Shown here: positions 8,574 to 15,399 of the stretch, in pieces
How positions within the stretch are numbered: position 1 is the first letter of the stretch
How the letters are laid out: each line of letters opens with the position of its first letter
Notes under the pieces: generated by a model
What the model saw: the letters and a program-made list of their open reading frames with translations, nothing else
The model's database searches: none
Told to the model about the DNA's origin: nothing
Made by a program: the position numbers and the translations under genes
Virus record (IMG/VR): IMGVR_UViG_3300044624_000981
Coordinates: 1 to 25,688 of that record
DNA length: 25,688 bases
Strand: one strand, 5' to 3'
Origin: a virus

Positions 8574-9293
8574 CTATATAATTCCTTCATATATCCAAAG
8601 ACGCTTCTTGGCTAGGTCCGATGCTTCTTTGGAAATATCGTTCGTTATAGCGAATCTATCATTTCTTGCTGCACACAGGGCTGTTACTCCTGATCCACCG
8701 AACGGGTCAAGTACCGTTCCCCGCTTCTTGCTAAATAACTTGATGAAGTGATCTGCTATCTCTATAGAGAAGGCATCCCCTACTCTGCCCAACTTATTCA
8801 GTTCCTGCTCTTCAGGAATATCCATATTATTAAACTTTGATCTGAATATCATCCCCAGGTGCTTCTTGGCAACAAAGTTGTTGATGGGTATTCTCTCACC
8901 CTTGTAGAAGACCATCCATATCTCATGGGTCTTGTGCAGAAACTCTGTTTTCTTAGTGTAGTCCTCCGATAAGTCCCAGACGACATTGCCAAAATACTTG
9001 AATTCGGTCTGCCTGGTTATCAGGTGGCAATAACTGAAGCATGTGGGCGTATTGATGTTTATTACCATTGCTGAGTTATTCTTTAACACACGATACATTT
9101 CTTTAGTGGCAAGCACTAGGGACTCTAGGAACGAGTCCTCGTCAGACACATGGTTAATCTGCTTTCTTGGGTCACCACCATATCTTACAGTATCCACCCC
9201 GAAGTACGGTGGCGATGTAATAATAAGATCGACTGACGCATCTTCTATTGGGAGAAAGAGAGCATCCTCGTTAAGAAAAGTAACCTTACTCAT
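8574..9293 (-). CDS. Beta-class DNA methyltransferase (N4-cytosine or N6-adenine)
   Basis: A 239-aa amino-methyltransferase that transfers a methyl group from S-adenosylmethionine to DNA. The catalytic motif TSPPYFGVD lies near residue 27 and the cofactor motif LDPFGGSGVTALCA near residue 195. The order IV before I defines the beta class, and SPPY rather than DPPY leans toward N4-cytosine. The region between probably contains the target-recognition segment. The ATG at 9293 is chosen because it overlaps the stop of the preceding gene by 8 nt (ATGAGTAA) and gives the usual N-terminus; the longer frame would intrude into that gene. No restriction nuclease is nearby, so it is an orphan enzyme, plausibly protecting phage DNA from host restriction. 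Confidence 0.87.
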   Translation of the reverse strand: MSKVTFLNEDALFLPIEDASVDLIITSPPYFGVDTVRYGGDPRKQINHVSDEDSFLESLVLATKEMYRVLKNNSAMVININTPTCFSYCHLITRQTEFKYFGNVVWDLSEDYTKKTEFLHKTHEIWMVFYKGERIPINNFVAKKHLGMIFRSKFNNMDIPEEQELNKLGRVGDAFSIEIADHFIKLFSKKRGTVLDPFGGSGVTALCAARNDRFAITNDISKEASDLAKKRLWIYEGII

Positions 9294-10014
9294 AGTTTTT
9301 CTTATTCCAATGCATTTTCTTATACCCGCCCTCTTCATGTTTCTTTAACTCTACTAGACTTTTAGATATTTTTTCATCTGTATGATTACTAAACTCTAAA
9401 ACTTCTGAATTCCAATCTTCACGTTTGAACGGCATCATTTGATAAATTGGAGTGCCTGCTTTTATGGTTCCTAAAAATCCTTTGCGAACTAAAAATGGAT
9501 AATTCCCTGGTACAGACCAGGAATCTGTATCAATAATTCCAGTTAGTGATAGTAATGGTAGATTTGGCATATTGTGTGGCTGGGTATATAAAGTACTGTA
9601 ACCTCTAGGGGTAATTGGCTCCCATTGCGTATTCCATACGAACTCTTGTTTATAGTAACCATCACCTATGTCTAGGTAACTAGCGCCAGTTCTAATTTCT
9701 ACTGGCGGTATAGTTGAATTATAATCAACTGACAAATTTCCATCTTTTTCATAGAAAGTTACATCGCACCAAAGTTCTTGTATGTATCCATTCATATACG
9801 GATCAAGGAACGGTAGGCACTTCTTAAACGTCGCATTACTATCCCATTGACCATCTGGGTATCTTGTAACCTCTTTATTGCCATCCTCCCAAATAGGTGC
9901 ATCTTTATACCATTGTGGAATATATTTTTTTGCTGGGCTTGGAGGTGGCACCAACAACTGAGTCTCATAAGAAGATGGAATCCACTTAATTGACTGTGAT
10001 TTTTTATTAAACAA
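9286..10014 (-). CDS. Paralogue A of the three-copy cassette family
   Basis: A 242-aa protein homologous to those at 10576..11334 and 12295..13047. Shared landmarks are PPSPAKKYIPQWYKD near the N-terminus, FKKCLPFLDPYMNGY, PRGYSTLYTQPHN, LTGIIDTDSW, GTIKAGTPIYQMMPFKRE and a basic KK-x-Y C-terminus. The function is unknown. The order PRG..., GIIDTD, aGTPI-x-Q resembles dUTPase motifs 2-4 (PRSG, GxIDSDY, GxRIAQ), hinting at a dUTPase-like beta fold; this is inference. The TTG start at 10014, 1 nt after the dioxygenase stop, is chosen by alignment with paralogue B (MFGSKKQKF versus xFNKKSQSI); the frame could extend to 10116 but would overlap the dioxygenase heavily. Confidence 0.65.
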   Translation of the reverse strand: MFNKKSQSIKWIPSSYETQLLVPPPSPAKKYIPQWYKDAPIWEDGNKEVTRYPDGQWDSNATFKKCLPFLDPYMNGYIQELWCDVTFYEKDGNLSVDYNSTIPPVEIRTGASYLDIGDGYYKQEFVWNTQWEPITPRGYSTLYTQPHNMPNLPLLSLTGIIDTDSWSVPGNYPFLVRKGFLGTIKAGTPIYQMMPFKREDWNSEVLEFSNHTDEKISKSLVELKKHEEGGYKKMHWNKKNYE

Positions 10015-10015
10015 A

Positions 10016-10567
10016 CTACGGCCTATCTCTAAACCATGAAACAATGATAAATTTGGTTCCGCTTGTAACTGGGAGTGCCGCATGTAGATAGATATAGTTA
10101 GATGGAAAGAGAACAATAGATGGGTTGTCAGGTTTTATCTTAAGGTCAAAGTAGGTAAAGTGTGTTTCTCCGCCAGTATAGTCAGCGGGGTTTAGATATA
10201 TGAGAGCAGAGATAACTCTATATGCCTGTGGCGCTGCATCTACATGATAATCATATGAATTGCCAACTCCATATCTCAGCAGATTAAATCCCTCGTCACC
10301 CACAAGACCTACATTGAAGATCTTTGCATAATCACGCAATGCAGGAACAAACTCTGACTTTATCTGCTTTGCTAGGCCAGGGTTTTTTTTGCTTAAAGGA
10401 AACTCTTGACTAGTTCTTATGCTTTGCATCTGATCTGAGCCGTCACCGATCTTGCTTTTATTCCAGTTAAATTCATTAGACTTATCTGCCCAGGACATTG
10501 CCTTATCTGACAAGTCGGTAGAAAATGGATATTGATAAACCCCTGGCCCTAAAATAATCTTGTCCAT
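10016..10567 (-). CDS. Prolyl 4-hydroxylase-like Fe(II)/2-oxoglutarate dioxygenase
   Basis: A 183-aa single-domain enzyme with the double-stranded beta-helix signature. The iron ligands are His and Asp in YDYHVDAAPQAYR and a distal His in YLHAALPV. A basic residue in GTKFIIVSWFRDRP would bind the 2-oxoglutarate carboxylate. LIYLNPADYTGGETHF is characteristic of the P4Hc subfamily. It would hydroxylate a proline or similar residue, using O2 and 2-oxoglutarate. AAGGA lies 5 nt before the ATG. It is flanked by paralogues A and B and is two genes from a GT60-type glycosyltransferase, suggesting a hydroxylate-then-glycosylate pathway. The substrate is unknown; virion proteins are the natural suspects. 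Confidence 0.87.
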   Translation of the reverse strand: MDKIILGPGVYQYPFSTDLSDKAMSWADKSNEFNWNKSKIGDGSDQMQSIRTSQEFPLSKKNPGLAKQIKSEFVPALRDYAKIFNVGLVGDEGFNLLRYGVGNSYDYHVDAAPQAYRVISALIYLNPADYTGGETHFTYFDLKIKPDNPSIVLFPSNYIYLHAALPVTSGTKFIIVSWFRDRP

Positions 10568-10575
10568 AATTATCC

Positions 10576-11334
10576 TTAAGAATACTTCTTCTTTACCCTA
10601 TGCTTCTTCTTATACTCGCCGCCTACAACATTACCGCCCTCATCATAGCGACTACGATCAAACATCTCTGAACCCGCTTTATTAAATCTAATAATCTCAG
10701 GGGTCAACTTCTCTGACCCCTTTTTCCAATCTTCTCTTAGGAAAGGAATAATTTGAACTATTGGAGTCCCAGAGGGGATAGTTCCAGTAAAATTTTCAAG
10801 GAGCATAAATGGAAACTGGACAGCAAGTGGATGGCTATCTGTTTCCACTACACCAGTAAGAGTTAGAAACGGCGATACCTGATTAAATGGGTGGGTAAAA
10901 ATACAACTATATCCTGGCGGAGTCGTAACCAAATAAGGGTTAGTCCACTTAAACGCATATTCACGATAGATACCTTGTGTTGATACTCCCCTAATCTGCT
11001 CCCAGGGATGCATTGTGATTGGCTTATTGGTTGAGGTAATCTCAATCGATTTGTTGTCAGGGTATATTTTACACTCAAGTCCACCCTCTTCATTAATACC
11101 AAATTCAGCATCGTAGCGGGTTACAAGAAAGTACCCTGTAGTCAGGGCATCAAGGACTGGTATGCACTTTTTAATCGTAAAGTCTGGGTTGCTGCCTTCT
11201 GATAGAACTCTCATAGGCTCAATCTTTTTATACCATTCAGCAATTACTCTATCTGCTGGGACCATCTCTACAAGACCATGGGAAGCATGTTCTACTGGAT
11301 GTGCTTCAAACTTTTGCTTCTTACTTCCGAACAT
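10576..11334 (-). CDS. Paralogue B of the three-copy cassette family
   Basis: A 252-aa relative of paralogues A and C, showing IKKCIPVLDALTTGYF, PPGYSCIFTHPFN, LTGVVETDSH and GTIPSGTPIVQIIPFLRE in the same order, and a lysine-rich end (KKKHRVKKKYS). The dUTPase-like GxIDxD position is GVVETD here, so the catalytic aspartate of true dUTPases is not conserved; if the fold is shared, the chemistry is probably not. The ATG overlaps the glycosyltransferase stop by 14 nt, with GGGGA about 8 nt ahead. It lies between the glycosyltransferase and the dioxygenase, and co-translation implies a linked role. Function unknown. Confidence 0.7.
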   Translation of the reverse strand: MFGSKKQKFEAHPVEHASHGLVEMVPADRVIAEWYKKIEPMRVLSEGSNPDFTIKKCIPVLDALTTGYFLVTRYDAEFGINEEGGLECKIYPDNKSIEITSTNKPITMHPWEQIRGVSTQGIYREYAFKWTNPYLVTTPPGYSCIFTHPFNQVSPFLTLTGVVETDSHPLAVQFPFMLLENFTGTIPSGTPIVQIIPFLREDWKKGSEKLTPEIIRFNKAGSEMFDRSRYDEGGNVVGGEYKKKHRVKKKYS

Positions 11335-12295
11335 TCTCTATTCCCCATTTCTCTACTAGACTCTGGATATCAATATTAGCATATTGCTCATAATTAGATA
11401 CAGACTCCTTATTATTAATAAAATAACTATAAATTATTGACTGGATTGAATTCTTGTGCTTTTCAATGATTGGATCGCCAATGTTTTCTCTAGCCCCTCC
11501 ATACTCATTGATATCTGAATAATATAGGTGATACATCAACCCACTTATTGTTGGCTGTATCAATTTATATCCTCTCTGAACCATTTCAATTGACATAACT
11601 ATCTCTTCCTCAAAAAATCGATAAACGAATGGGAAATAGTCTTTATAACTCTCAGCAAACTTACTGTCCGAAAAGATAAATCCAGCGGATACCTTATCTG
11701 CTTTTATATATCGTCTTTGCACATCTTCTTCTGTTAGGTCTTCATTATCCCAGAATGGAAGCATTTCCCAGGTTTTACAAACAGAGCATCCCTCATGCCT
11801 AGCCGAGAATGACTTATCATCTCTAGAGAATGCTGCTTTCATTATTCTATGTGTATCATTTGGCTTTCTATTGTCCATGCCAACACCATTGTATCTATAT
11901 TTTGGTAGATATCCAGTTAACGCGACTCTTTCTCCATATTCCTTAACTGCATCAGAGTATTCAACGATAATTTTTTTATCCCATGATGGAGTAAATAAGG
12001 TGTGAGAGTCTATTTGTAGAAAATAATCTTCCCCATTATATAGAGAGTGTGCTGCTAGGCGACCGAATCCGACCCCAGTATGATTATTAAAATTTTGAGA
12101 TTTAATTTGTACATTGGGGTATTTTTCTAGTTCTGAGCGTAACTTATTTACTTTTTTCTTAGAGTTAAATATAACAGAATAGGCTATACCTATGTGTATT
12201 TCATTTTCCCCGCTGGATTCTGAAAGACAATTGACCACAGTAGGTACTATCTCAGAATCATCTAAGGAAGGAACTGATACGAAAATACTATTCAC
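11321..12295 (-). CDS. GT60-type GlcNAc transferase
   Basis: A 324-aa GT-A-like glycosyltransferase resembling the GlcNAc transferase family PF11397/GT60. Seen: IFVSVPSLDDSEIVPTV at the N-terminus; GVGFGRLAAHSLY; FLQIDSHTLFTPSWDKKI, with DSH in place of DxD as metal-nucleotide motif; KADKVSAGFIFSDSKF; the acidic FFEEEIVMS; and SGLMYHLYYSDINEYG near the end. The GT60 founder, Dictyostelium Gnt1, adds GlcNAc to hydroxyproline on Skp1, and a hydroxylase-like gene lies two genes away here. The GTG at 12295 is preferred (1-nt overlap TAGTG with the previous stop, AAAGAG 9 nt upstream); a TTG at 12319 is the alternative. It probably decorates a virion or host protein. Confidence 0.78.
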   Translation of the reverse strand: MNSIFVSVPSLDDSEIVPTVVNCLSESSGENEIHIGIAYSVIFNSKKKVNKLRSELEKYPNVQIKSQNFNNHTGVGFGRLAAHSLYNGEDYFLQIDSHTLFTPSWDKKIIVEYSDAVKEYGERVALTGYLPKYRYNGVGMDNRKPNDTHRIMKAAFSRDDKSFSARHEGCSVCKTWEMLPFWDNEDLTEEDVQRRYIKADKVSAGFIFSDSKFAESYKDYFPFVYRFFEEEIVMSIEMVQRGYKLIQPTISGLMYHLYYSDINEYGGARENIGDPIIEKHKNSIQSIIYSYFINNKESVSNYEQYANIDIQSLVEKWGIENVRK

Positions 12296-13047
12296 TACTG
12301 ATAACTCTTTTTCTCCCAATTGTTTTCTCTATAATATCCATATTTTACTGATCTAGCCTCACTCCCAAGTAACCCTGAATATTTACTTGAAAATATAGAT
12401 GAATATGCCATCCAACTTTTTCTTTTAATGGGGATAAGTTGTGCAAATGGGGTGCCTGCTGGAATTATTCCATCAAAGTCATCTTTGAGGAAGAATGGAA
12501 GGTTTCCATGTGTCCAGAAAGAATCACTATCGATAAACCCAGTCGTAGTTGTAAATGGTAAGTCAAATCTATTATATGGATGAGTAACCATTAGGCTCCA
12601 CCCTCTAGGTAATCTAACTCCCCACTCACTCTTCCAGATGAAGTGGTTATCCATGTGTCCAGCAGGACGAGGTATTAGTCTTCCAATGTCTCCATGACGC
12701 TCTCCAATAATTTGCACGGTTAAACTAGGTGGAAGAACCTCATAATCACTAATTTTATCGTTGAACGTTACATAGTCAAACGAGACTCCGTATTCATTAT
12801 TAGTAACACGAATGTCATGCCATGTAGACAACATGTATCCAGATATCATGGCATCCAAGAACGGTAGACATGTCTTTAAACCTCCGCCTGCATCGGTGTC
12901 ATTTTTATCAGTCTTCATTCCAGTTTTTTTAGAAATGAACATTTCAGACTGCTTATACCAATCTGGCATATACATCTTTGCTGGATTCGGGGCTGGGAGG
13001 GCATGGCTAATAGCACTTCCAGAAGGAACGAATCTAATTCTCTTCAC
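12295..13047 (-). CDS. Paralogue C of the three-copy cassette family
   Basis: A 250-aa protein starting at a GTG that directly follows the stop of the preceding gene, with AGGGA 6 nt upstream. It shares with paralogue A the N-terminal PAPNPAKMYMPDWYKQ and with both others KTCLPFLDAMISGYM, PRGWSLMVTHPYN, TTGFIDSDSF, GIIPAGTPFAQLIPIKR and the KK-x-Y C-terminus. FIDSD and AGTPFAQLIPI are the closest of the three to dUTPase motifs 3 and 4, but the DY tyrosine and the C-terminal glycine-rich motif 5 are absent. Function unknown. It opens the cassette that continues into the GlcNAc transferase. Confidence 0.7.
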   Translation of the reverse strand: MKRIRFVPSGSAISHALPAPNPAKMYMPDWYKQSEMFISKKTGMKTDKNDTDAGGGLKTCLPFLDAMISGYMLSTWHDIRVTNNEYGVSFDYVTFNDKISDYEVLPPSLTVQIIGERHGDIGRLIPRPAGHMDNHFIWKSEWGVRLPRGWSLMVTHPYNRFDLPFTTTTGFIDSDSFWTHGNLPFFLKDDFDGIIPAGTPFAQLIPIKRKSWMAYSSIFSSKYSGLLGSEARSVKYGYYRENNWEKKSYQ

Positions 13048-13254
13048 TTACTGTCCCTGTACTGGAACGACTACTTGCTGACCATCAATAACTGTGCTGA
13101 ATGCTGTACCATCGAATGTCCATCCACCAGCAGTAATATTATGGTTGCTAATATCTACTATTGTTGGATTGCTCAACATAATTGATGCCATACGATCATC
13201 ATAATTAACTACTTCTACAACTTCTCCGTCGATAACGAATGCAATTGCTTTCAT
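13048..13254 (-). CDS. Small beta-rich protein, paralogue of 13486..13788
   Basis: A 68-aa protein. KAIAFVIDGEVVEVVNYDDR, then IMLSNPTIVDIS and GGWTFDGTAFS, align with IAFVIDGVVEDIIHCNER, LLLSDPVIVEVE and EWTYDEDSNTFS of the gene two positions upstream, so the two are a local duplication. AGGAGG lies 7 nt before the ATG, which overlaps the preceding stop by 4 nt (ATGA). It ends in a Gln-Val-rich strand (QQVVVPVQGQ). Its position after the fibre genes suggests a virion or assembly protein; the function is not recognised. Confidence 0.65.
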   Translation of the reverse strand: MKAIAFVIDGEVVEVVNYDDRMASIMLSNPTIVDISNHNITAGGWTFDGTAFSTVIDGQQVVVPVQGQ

Positions 13255-13493
13255 TTTTCTACCTCCTCTTCATAATTATACCTACCCCATTTATTTAATG
13301 GGCAGTCGGCATTTGGTAACTTTGTTTTTTCTGACATAAAACATTTACAAATTTTACATTGGTGTGTAATAGGAATTAACTTTGGGCAAGCAGAACAAAT
13401 TTCCATTCTTTCTCTTGCTACTTTAGGTGGAACTCTACCAATCTTTTTATTCCATAGGTCCCAGGGTCTGGCTGATCGATTTTCATCAGACAA
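13251..13493 (-). CDS. Small zinc-ribbon-like protein
   Basis: An 80-aa protein beginning xSDENRSARPWDLWNKKIGR. Cysteines occur as CSACPKL, then QCKICKCFMSEK, then ADCPLNKW: two CxxC knuckles plus two further cysteines, suitable for one zinc ribbon. The TTG at 13493 is chosen because AGGAGG lies 9 nt upstream and the start overlaps the previous stop by 8 nt; an ATG far upstream in frame would overlap the neighbour by 90 nt. The PWDLWN start and CK-x-C-F segment resemble small proteins near phage tail and fibre genes, but I cannot name a function. It lies between the two paralogous small genes. Confidence 0.68.
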   Translation of the reverse strand: MSDENRSARPWDLWNKKIGRVPPKVARERMEICSACPKLIPITHQCKICKCFMSEKTKLPNADCPLNKWGRYNYEEEVEK

Positions 13494-13788
13494 TAGACTC
13501 TGCCTCCTCTGGCTTACTAAAAGTATTGCTGTCCTCATCGTAGGTCCATTCGATAGATGCTTCTCTATCTTCAACCTCTACAATAACTGGATCACTTAAT
13601 AATAACATTCCAAGTCTTTCGTTGCAATGAATAATATCTTCAACAACTCCGTCAATTACAAAGGCTATGTGCATCGGAGCCACATTGTGATTTTCATACG
13701 GAGAAGATACTTTTTCTTGGATCTTTGGCGCTCTCTTTAAGTATCTTTCAATTAAATACTTTCCATAAGTCTTCTTTTTAAACATCAT
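13486..13788 (-). CDS. Small protein with basic N-terminus, paralogue of 13048..13254
   Basis: A 100-aa protein. A basic N-terminal extension of about 35 residues (FKKKTYGKYLIERYLKRAPK) precedes a beta-rich domain (MHIAFVIDGVVEDIIH, LLLSDPVIVEVE, EWTYDEDSNTFS) that matches the 68-aa protein downstream. The ATG at 13788 overlaps the cysteine-rich protein's stop (ATGA); the adjacent ATG at 13785 has better spacing from AGGG and could be the start instead. The shared IAFVIDG domain has no function I recognise. Confidence 0.62.
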   Translation of the reverse strand: MMFKKKTYGKYLIERYLKRAPKIQEKVSSPYENHNVAPMHIAFVIDGVVEDIIHCNERLGMLLLSDPVIVEVEDREASIEWTYDEDSNTFSKPEEAESIV

Positions 13789-14816
13789 CCTACCCTAAAT
13801 TCATCTATAGTGTTGCCTTGTGAAGAGTTTGCTGGGGCTACTAGGATACCATGTCTTTTATTTTTTACCGCTCCAGTTGCTGCTGTGGTCCAATCAGATC
13901 CTATTTGAGTCGTATAATTAGCAGTATTAAACGTTCTTACAGTCACGTTATTACCACTTAGGATAACTCTAAAAGATCCAACTACTGCACTCCATGCTGA
14001 ATTTGCTACAGCAGAAATTGTTCCAGTCACATTTTTTATAAGTTTAGTCTGATATGTAGTTGTACAGTTACATGAGAAAAAGAAGAAATTTCCTGCATTG
14101 CATGGAAATGTTGGTGAATTACATTGAGAAGTTGAGCATGTACTGCTATTACATACGCTTGTTGAACATGGATTCCAAGTAACGCAGTTTCCAGAGGCAC
14201 ATGTTCTTTGATTACACGTTGCTGGATTTCTTCCATTGCAGAATGCTGGGTTTCTAGCAGTACAGTTTTTATTTGCAGAACTCCAAGAAATACAGTTAAA
14301 TCCAGCAAATGTGGTGCAATTTCCTAGCGTGAAAGCGTTGCATGTCCAGGTCGTACAGAATGTTGTTGCACAAAATTGCCCACCATTACAGGTGCTAGCA
14401 TTACATTTAGAAGTTAGGCATGTGGAAGCAGCACAACCTGTACTATACGTTACGCACGAAAATCCTTGACATGTCTGACAGGCATACACAATATCATATG
14501 TGGCACCCCACCAGTTATCTGCATCAGAAAGCCAGAAAACAGTACCCGCTCCTGATGCTGGTGTAGAAATTCCAATAGTTACATCTGTATCAAGGAAGTT
14601 AAGGGTCGCTGCAGGATAACTAGATGCTGGTGATGTTGCAGAAGCCTGGTTAGAAGAAATGGACCATGTGCCGCGCCAAACTTTCCAAGCCTGCCCAGAT
14701 ATAGAGCCTAATGATCCATTTGCTCTATTAAATGTGTCAATTACTGTCTTTAAGGCTGCAAGAACATAGAGCCCAAAAGATCTAGCGCCAGCAGAAATTG
14801 AAGAAATAAGAGGCAT
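13785..14816 (-). CDS. Lectin-like tail protein with a 24-cysteine insert
   Basis: A 343-aa protein. Residues 1-110 and 253-343 read as one concanavalin/LamG-like beta sandwich (VIDTFNRANGSLGSISGQAW, FWLSDADNWWGATYDIVY, then TYQTKLIKNVTGTISAVANS and GILVAPANSSQGNTIDEFRV). This domain is split by residues 113-251, which contain 24 cysteines, mostly five residues apart (CLTSKCNASTC, CSTSVCNSSTC). The spacing is mirror-symmetric about residue 180, suggesting an antiparallel hairpin cross-linked by a disulfide ladder and projecting from the lectin domain. The many Asn, Ser and Thr between cysteines fit an exposed spike. It is probably a receptor-binding or decoration protein. The ATG overlaps the previous stop by 1 nt (TAATG). 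Confidence 0.72.
   Translation of the reverse strand: MPLISSISAGARSFGLYVLAALKTVIDTFNRANGSLGSISGQAWKVWRGTWSISSNQASATSPASSYPAATLNFLDTDVTIGISTPASGAGTVFWLSDADNWWGATYDIVYACQTCQGFSCVTYSTGCAASTCLTSKCNASTCNGGQFCATTFCTTWTCNAFTLGNCTTFAGFNCISWSSANKNCTARNPAFCNGRNPATCNQRTCASGNCVTWNPCSTSVCNSSTCSTSQCNSPTFPCNAGNFFFFSCNCTTTYQTKLIKNVTGTISAVANSAWSAVVGSFRVILSGNNVTVRTFNTANYTTQIGSDWTTAATGAVKNKRHGILVAPANSSQGNTIDEFRVG
14064..14480 (-). other. Mirror-symmetric cysteine insert (predicted disulfide ladder)
   Basis: This segment encodes residues 113-251 of the lectin-like protein. Cysteines fall at 113, 116, 121, 128, 133, 138, 143, 149, 154, 159, 167, 175, 185, 193, 201, 206, 211, 217, 222, 227, 232, 239, 249 and 251. 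The intervals run 3, 5, then 7,5,5,5,6,5,5,8,8 on the left arm, a central 10, then 8,8,5,5,6,5,5,5,7 on the right arm, then 10, 2. Ten pairs (121/239 to 175/185) each sum to 360. The two outer pairs fit if the FFFF-containing segment before Cys249 is a five-residue bulge. Confidence 0.8.
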
Positions 14817-15358
14817 TACGCAAACCCCGTTAGCGATCCTAAGGCTATGTATGTTGGATTTGCGACTGTTTTTATTATTGTAAATGAATATACATCAATG
14901 CCAGAAGCATTGCCAGCAGTTGGAGCAGAGCCGCCTTGCCACTCTAAGGTTACAGAACCGCTAGACCCATCAATCTGAAATCCTGTTTGATAGTAAGCAG
15001 TTGAACCATTTGTAACTAAAAATGCACAAGTTATTGCTGCACCTACTGGAAGTATTGAATTTAAAGTGGTAGAAGAATTACCTCTTAAATTAAGCGTCCA
15101 GTTTGCAGAAGCATTAATCGTATAATAAAGTACTGACTGAGTTACAAGATCGAAGTTTACAACCCCAGTCGCTGCAGTCGTAGAAATAGTAACTACCTCT
15201 TCTGGACTTTGAAGTGTTTTATTAGTAAGAGTGTCAGATGTGGTTCTTCCAACCAACGTATCTGTAGATGAAGGTAGAGTTACAGTATTAGCGCCTACTG
15301 TAATTGTTCCAGTTCCTAATTCAAGGGCATTTTTAACTTTAAAGTTTTTGTCTGCCAC
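14816..15358 (-). CDS. Fibre-associated beta-rich protein
   Basis: A 180-aa protein with a GTG start at 15358 and GGGGAG about 10 nt upstream. The N-terminus (KNFKVKNALELGTGTITVG, then TLVGRTTSDTLTNKTLQSP) is the repeat-like shaft sequence seen in many phage tail fibre and hinge proteins. The C-terminal part is a small beta sandwich (YYTINASANWTLNLRGNSST, GFQIDGSSGSVTLEWQGG). It is likely a short fibre or fibre-tip protein. It is driven by an extended -10 that overlaps the stop codon of the preceding fibre gene and ends with a TAATG junction to the cysteine-rich protein. The family is inferred from composition and context. Confidence 0.65.
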   Translation of the reverse strand: MADKNFKVKNALELGTGTITVGANTVTLPSSTDTLVGRTTSDTLTNKTLQSPEEVVTISTTAATGVVNFDLVTQSVLYYTINASANWTLNLRGNSSTTLNSILPVGAAITCAFLVTNGSTAYYQTGFQIDGSSGSVTLEWQGGSAPTAGNASGIDVYSFTIIKTVANPTYIALGSLTGFA

Positions 15359-15390
15359 CTAGTTCACTCTCCCCAGGGTTTGATAGTTTT

Positions 15391-15399
15391 ATTATACCA
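15391..15399 (-). promoter_or_regulatory. Extended -10 overlapping the fibre stop codon
   Basis: The minus strand reads TGGTATAAT, a perfect TGn-TATAAT; its TAA is the stop codon of the 886-aa fibre gene. The predicted start near 15384 gives a leader of about 26 nt containing the GGGGAG of the next gene. No clear -35. Confidence 0.55.

Noticed and set aside
10863-11111. Minus-strand 82-residue frame inside paralogue B
   Set aside because: It lies in another frame of a well-supported gene, with no start signal and no recognisable product.
14064-14480. Cysteine insert as a metallothionein or zinc-binding domain
   Set aside because: Spacing is mostly CX4C and mirror-symmetric, with almost no CxC or CxxC pairs and no histidines; this fits cross-strand disulfides better than metal clusters.
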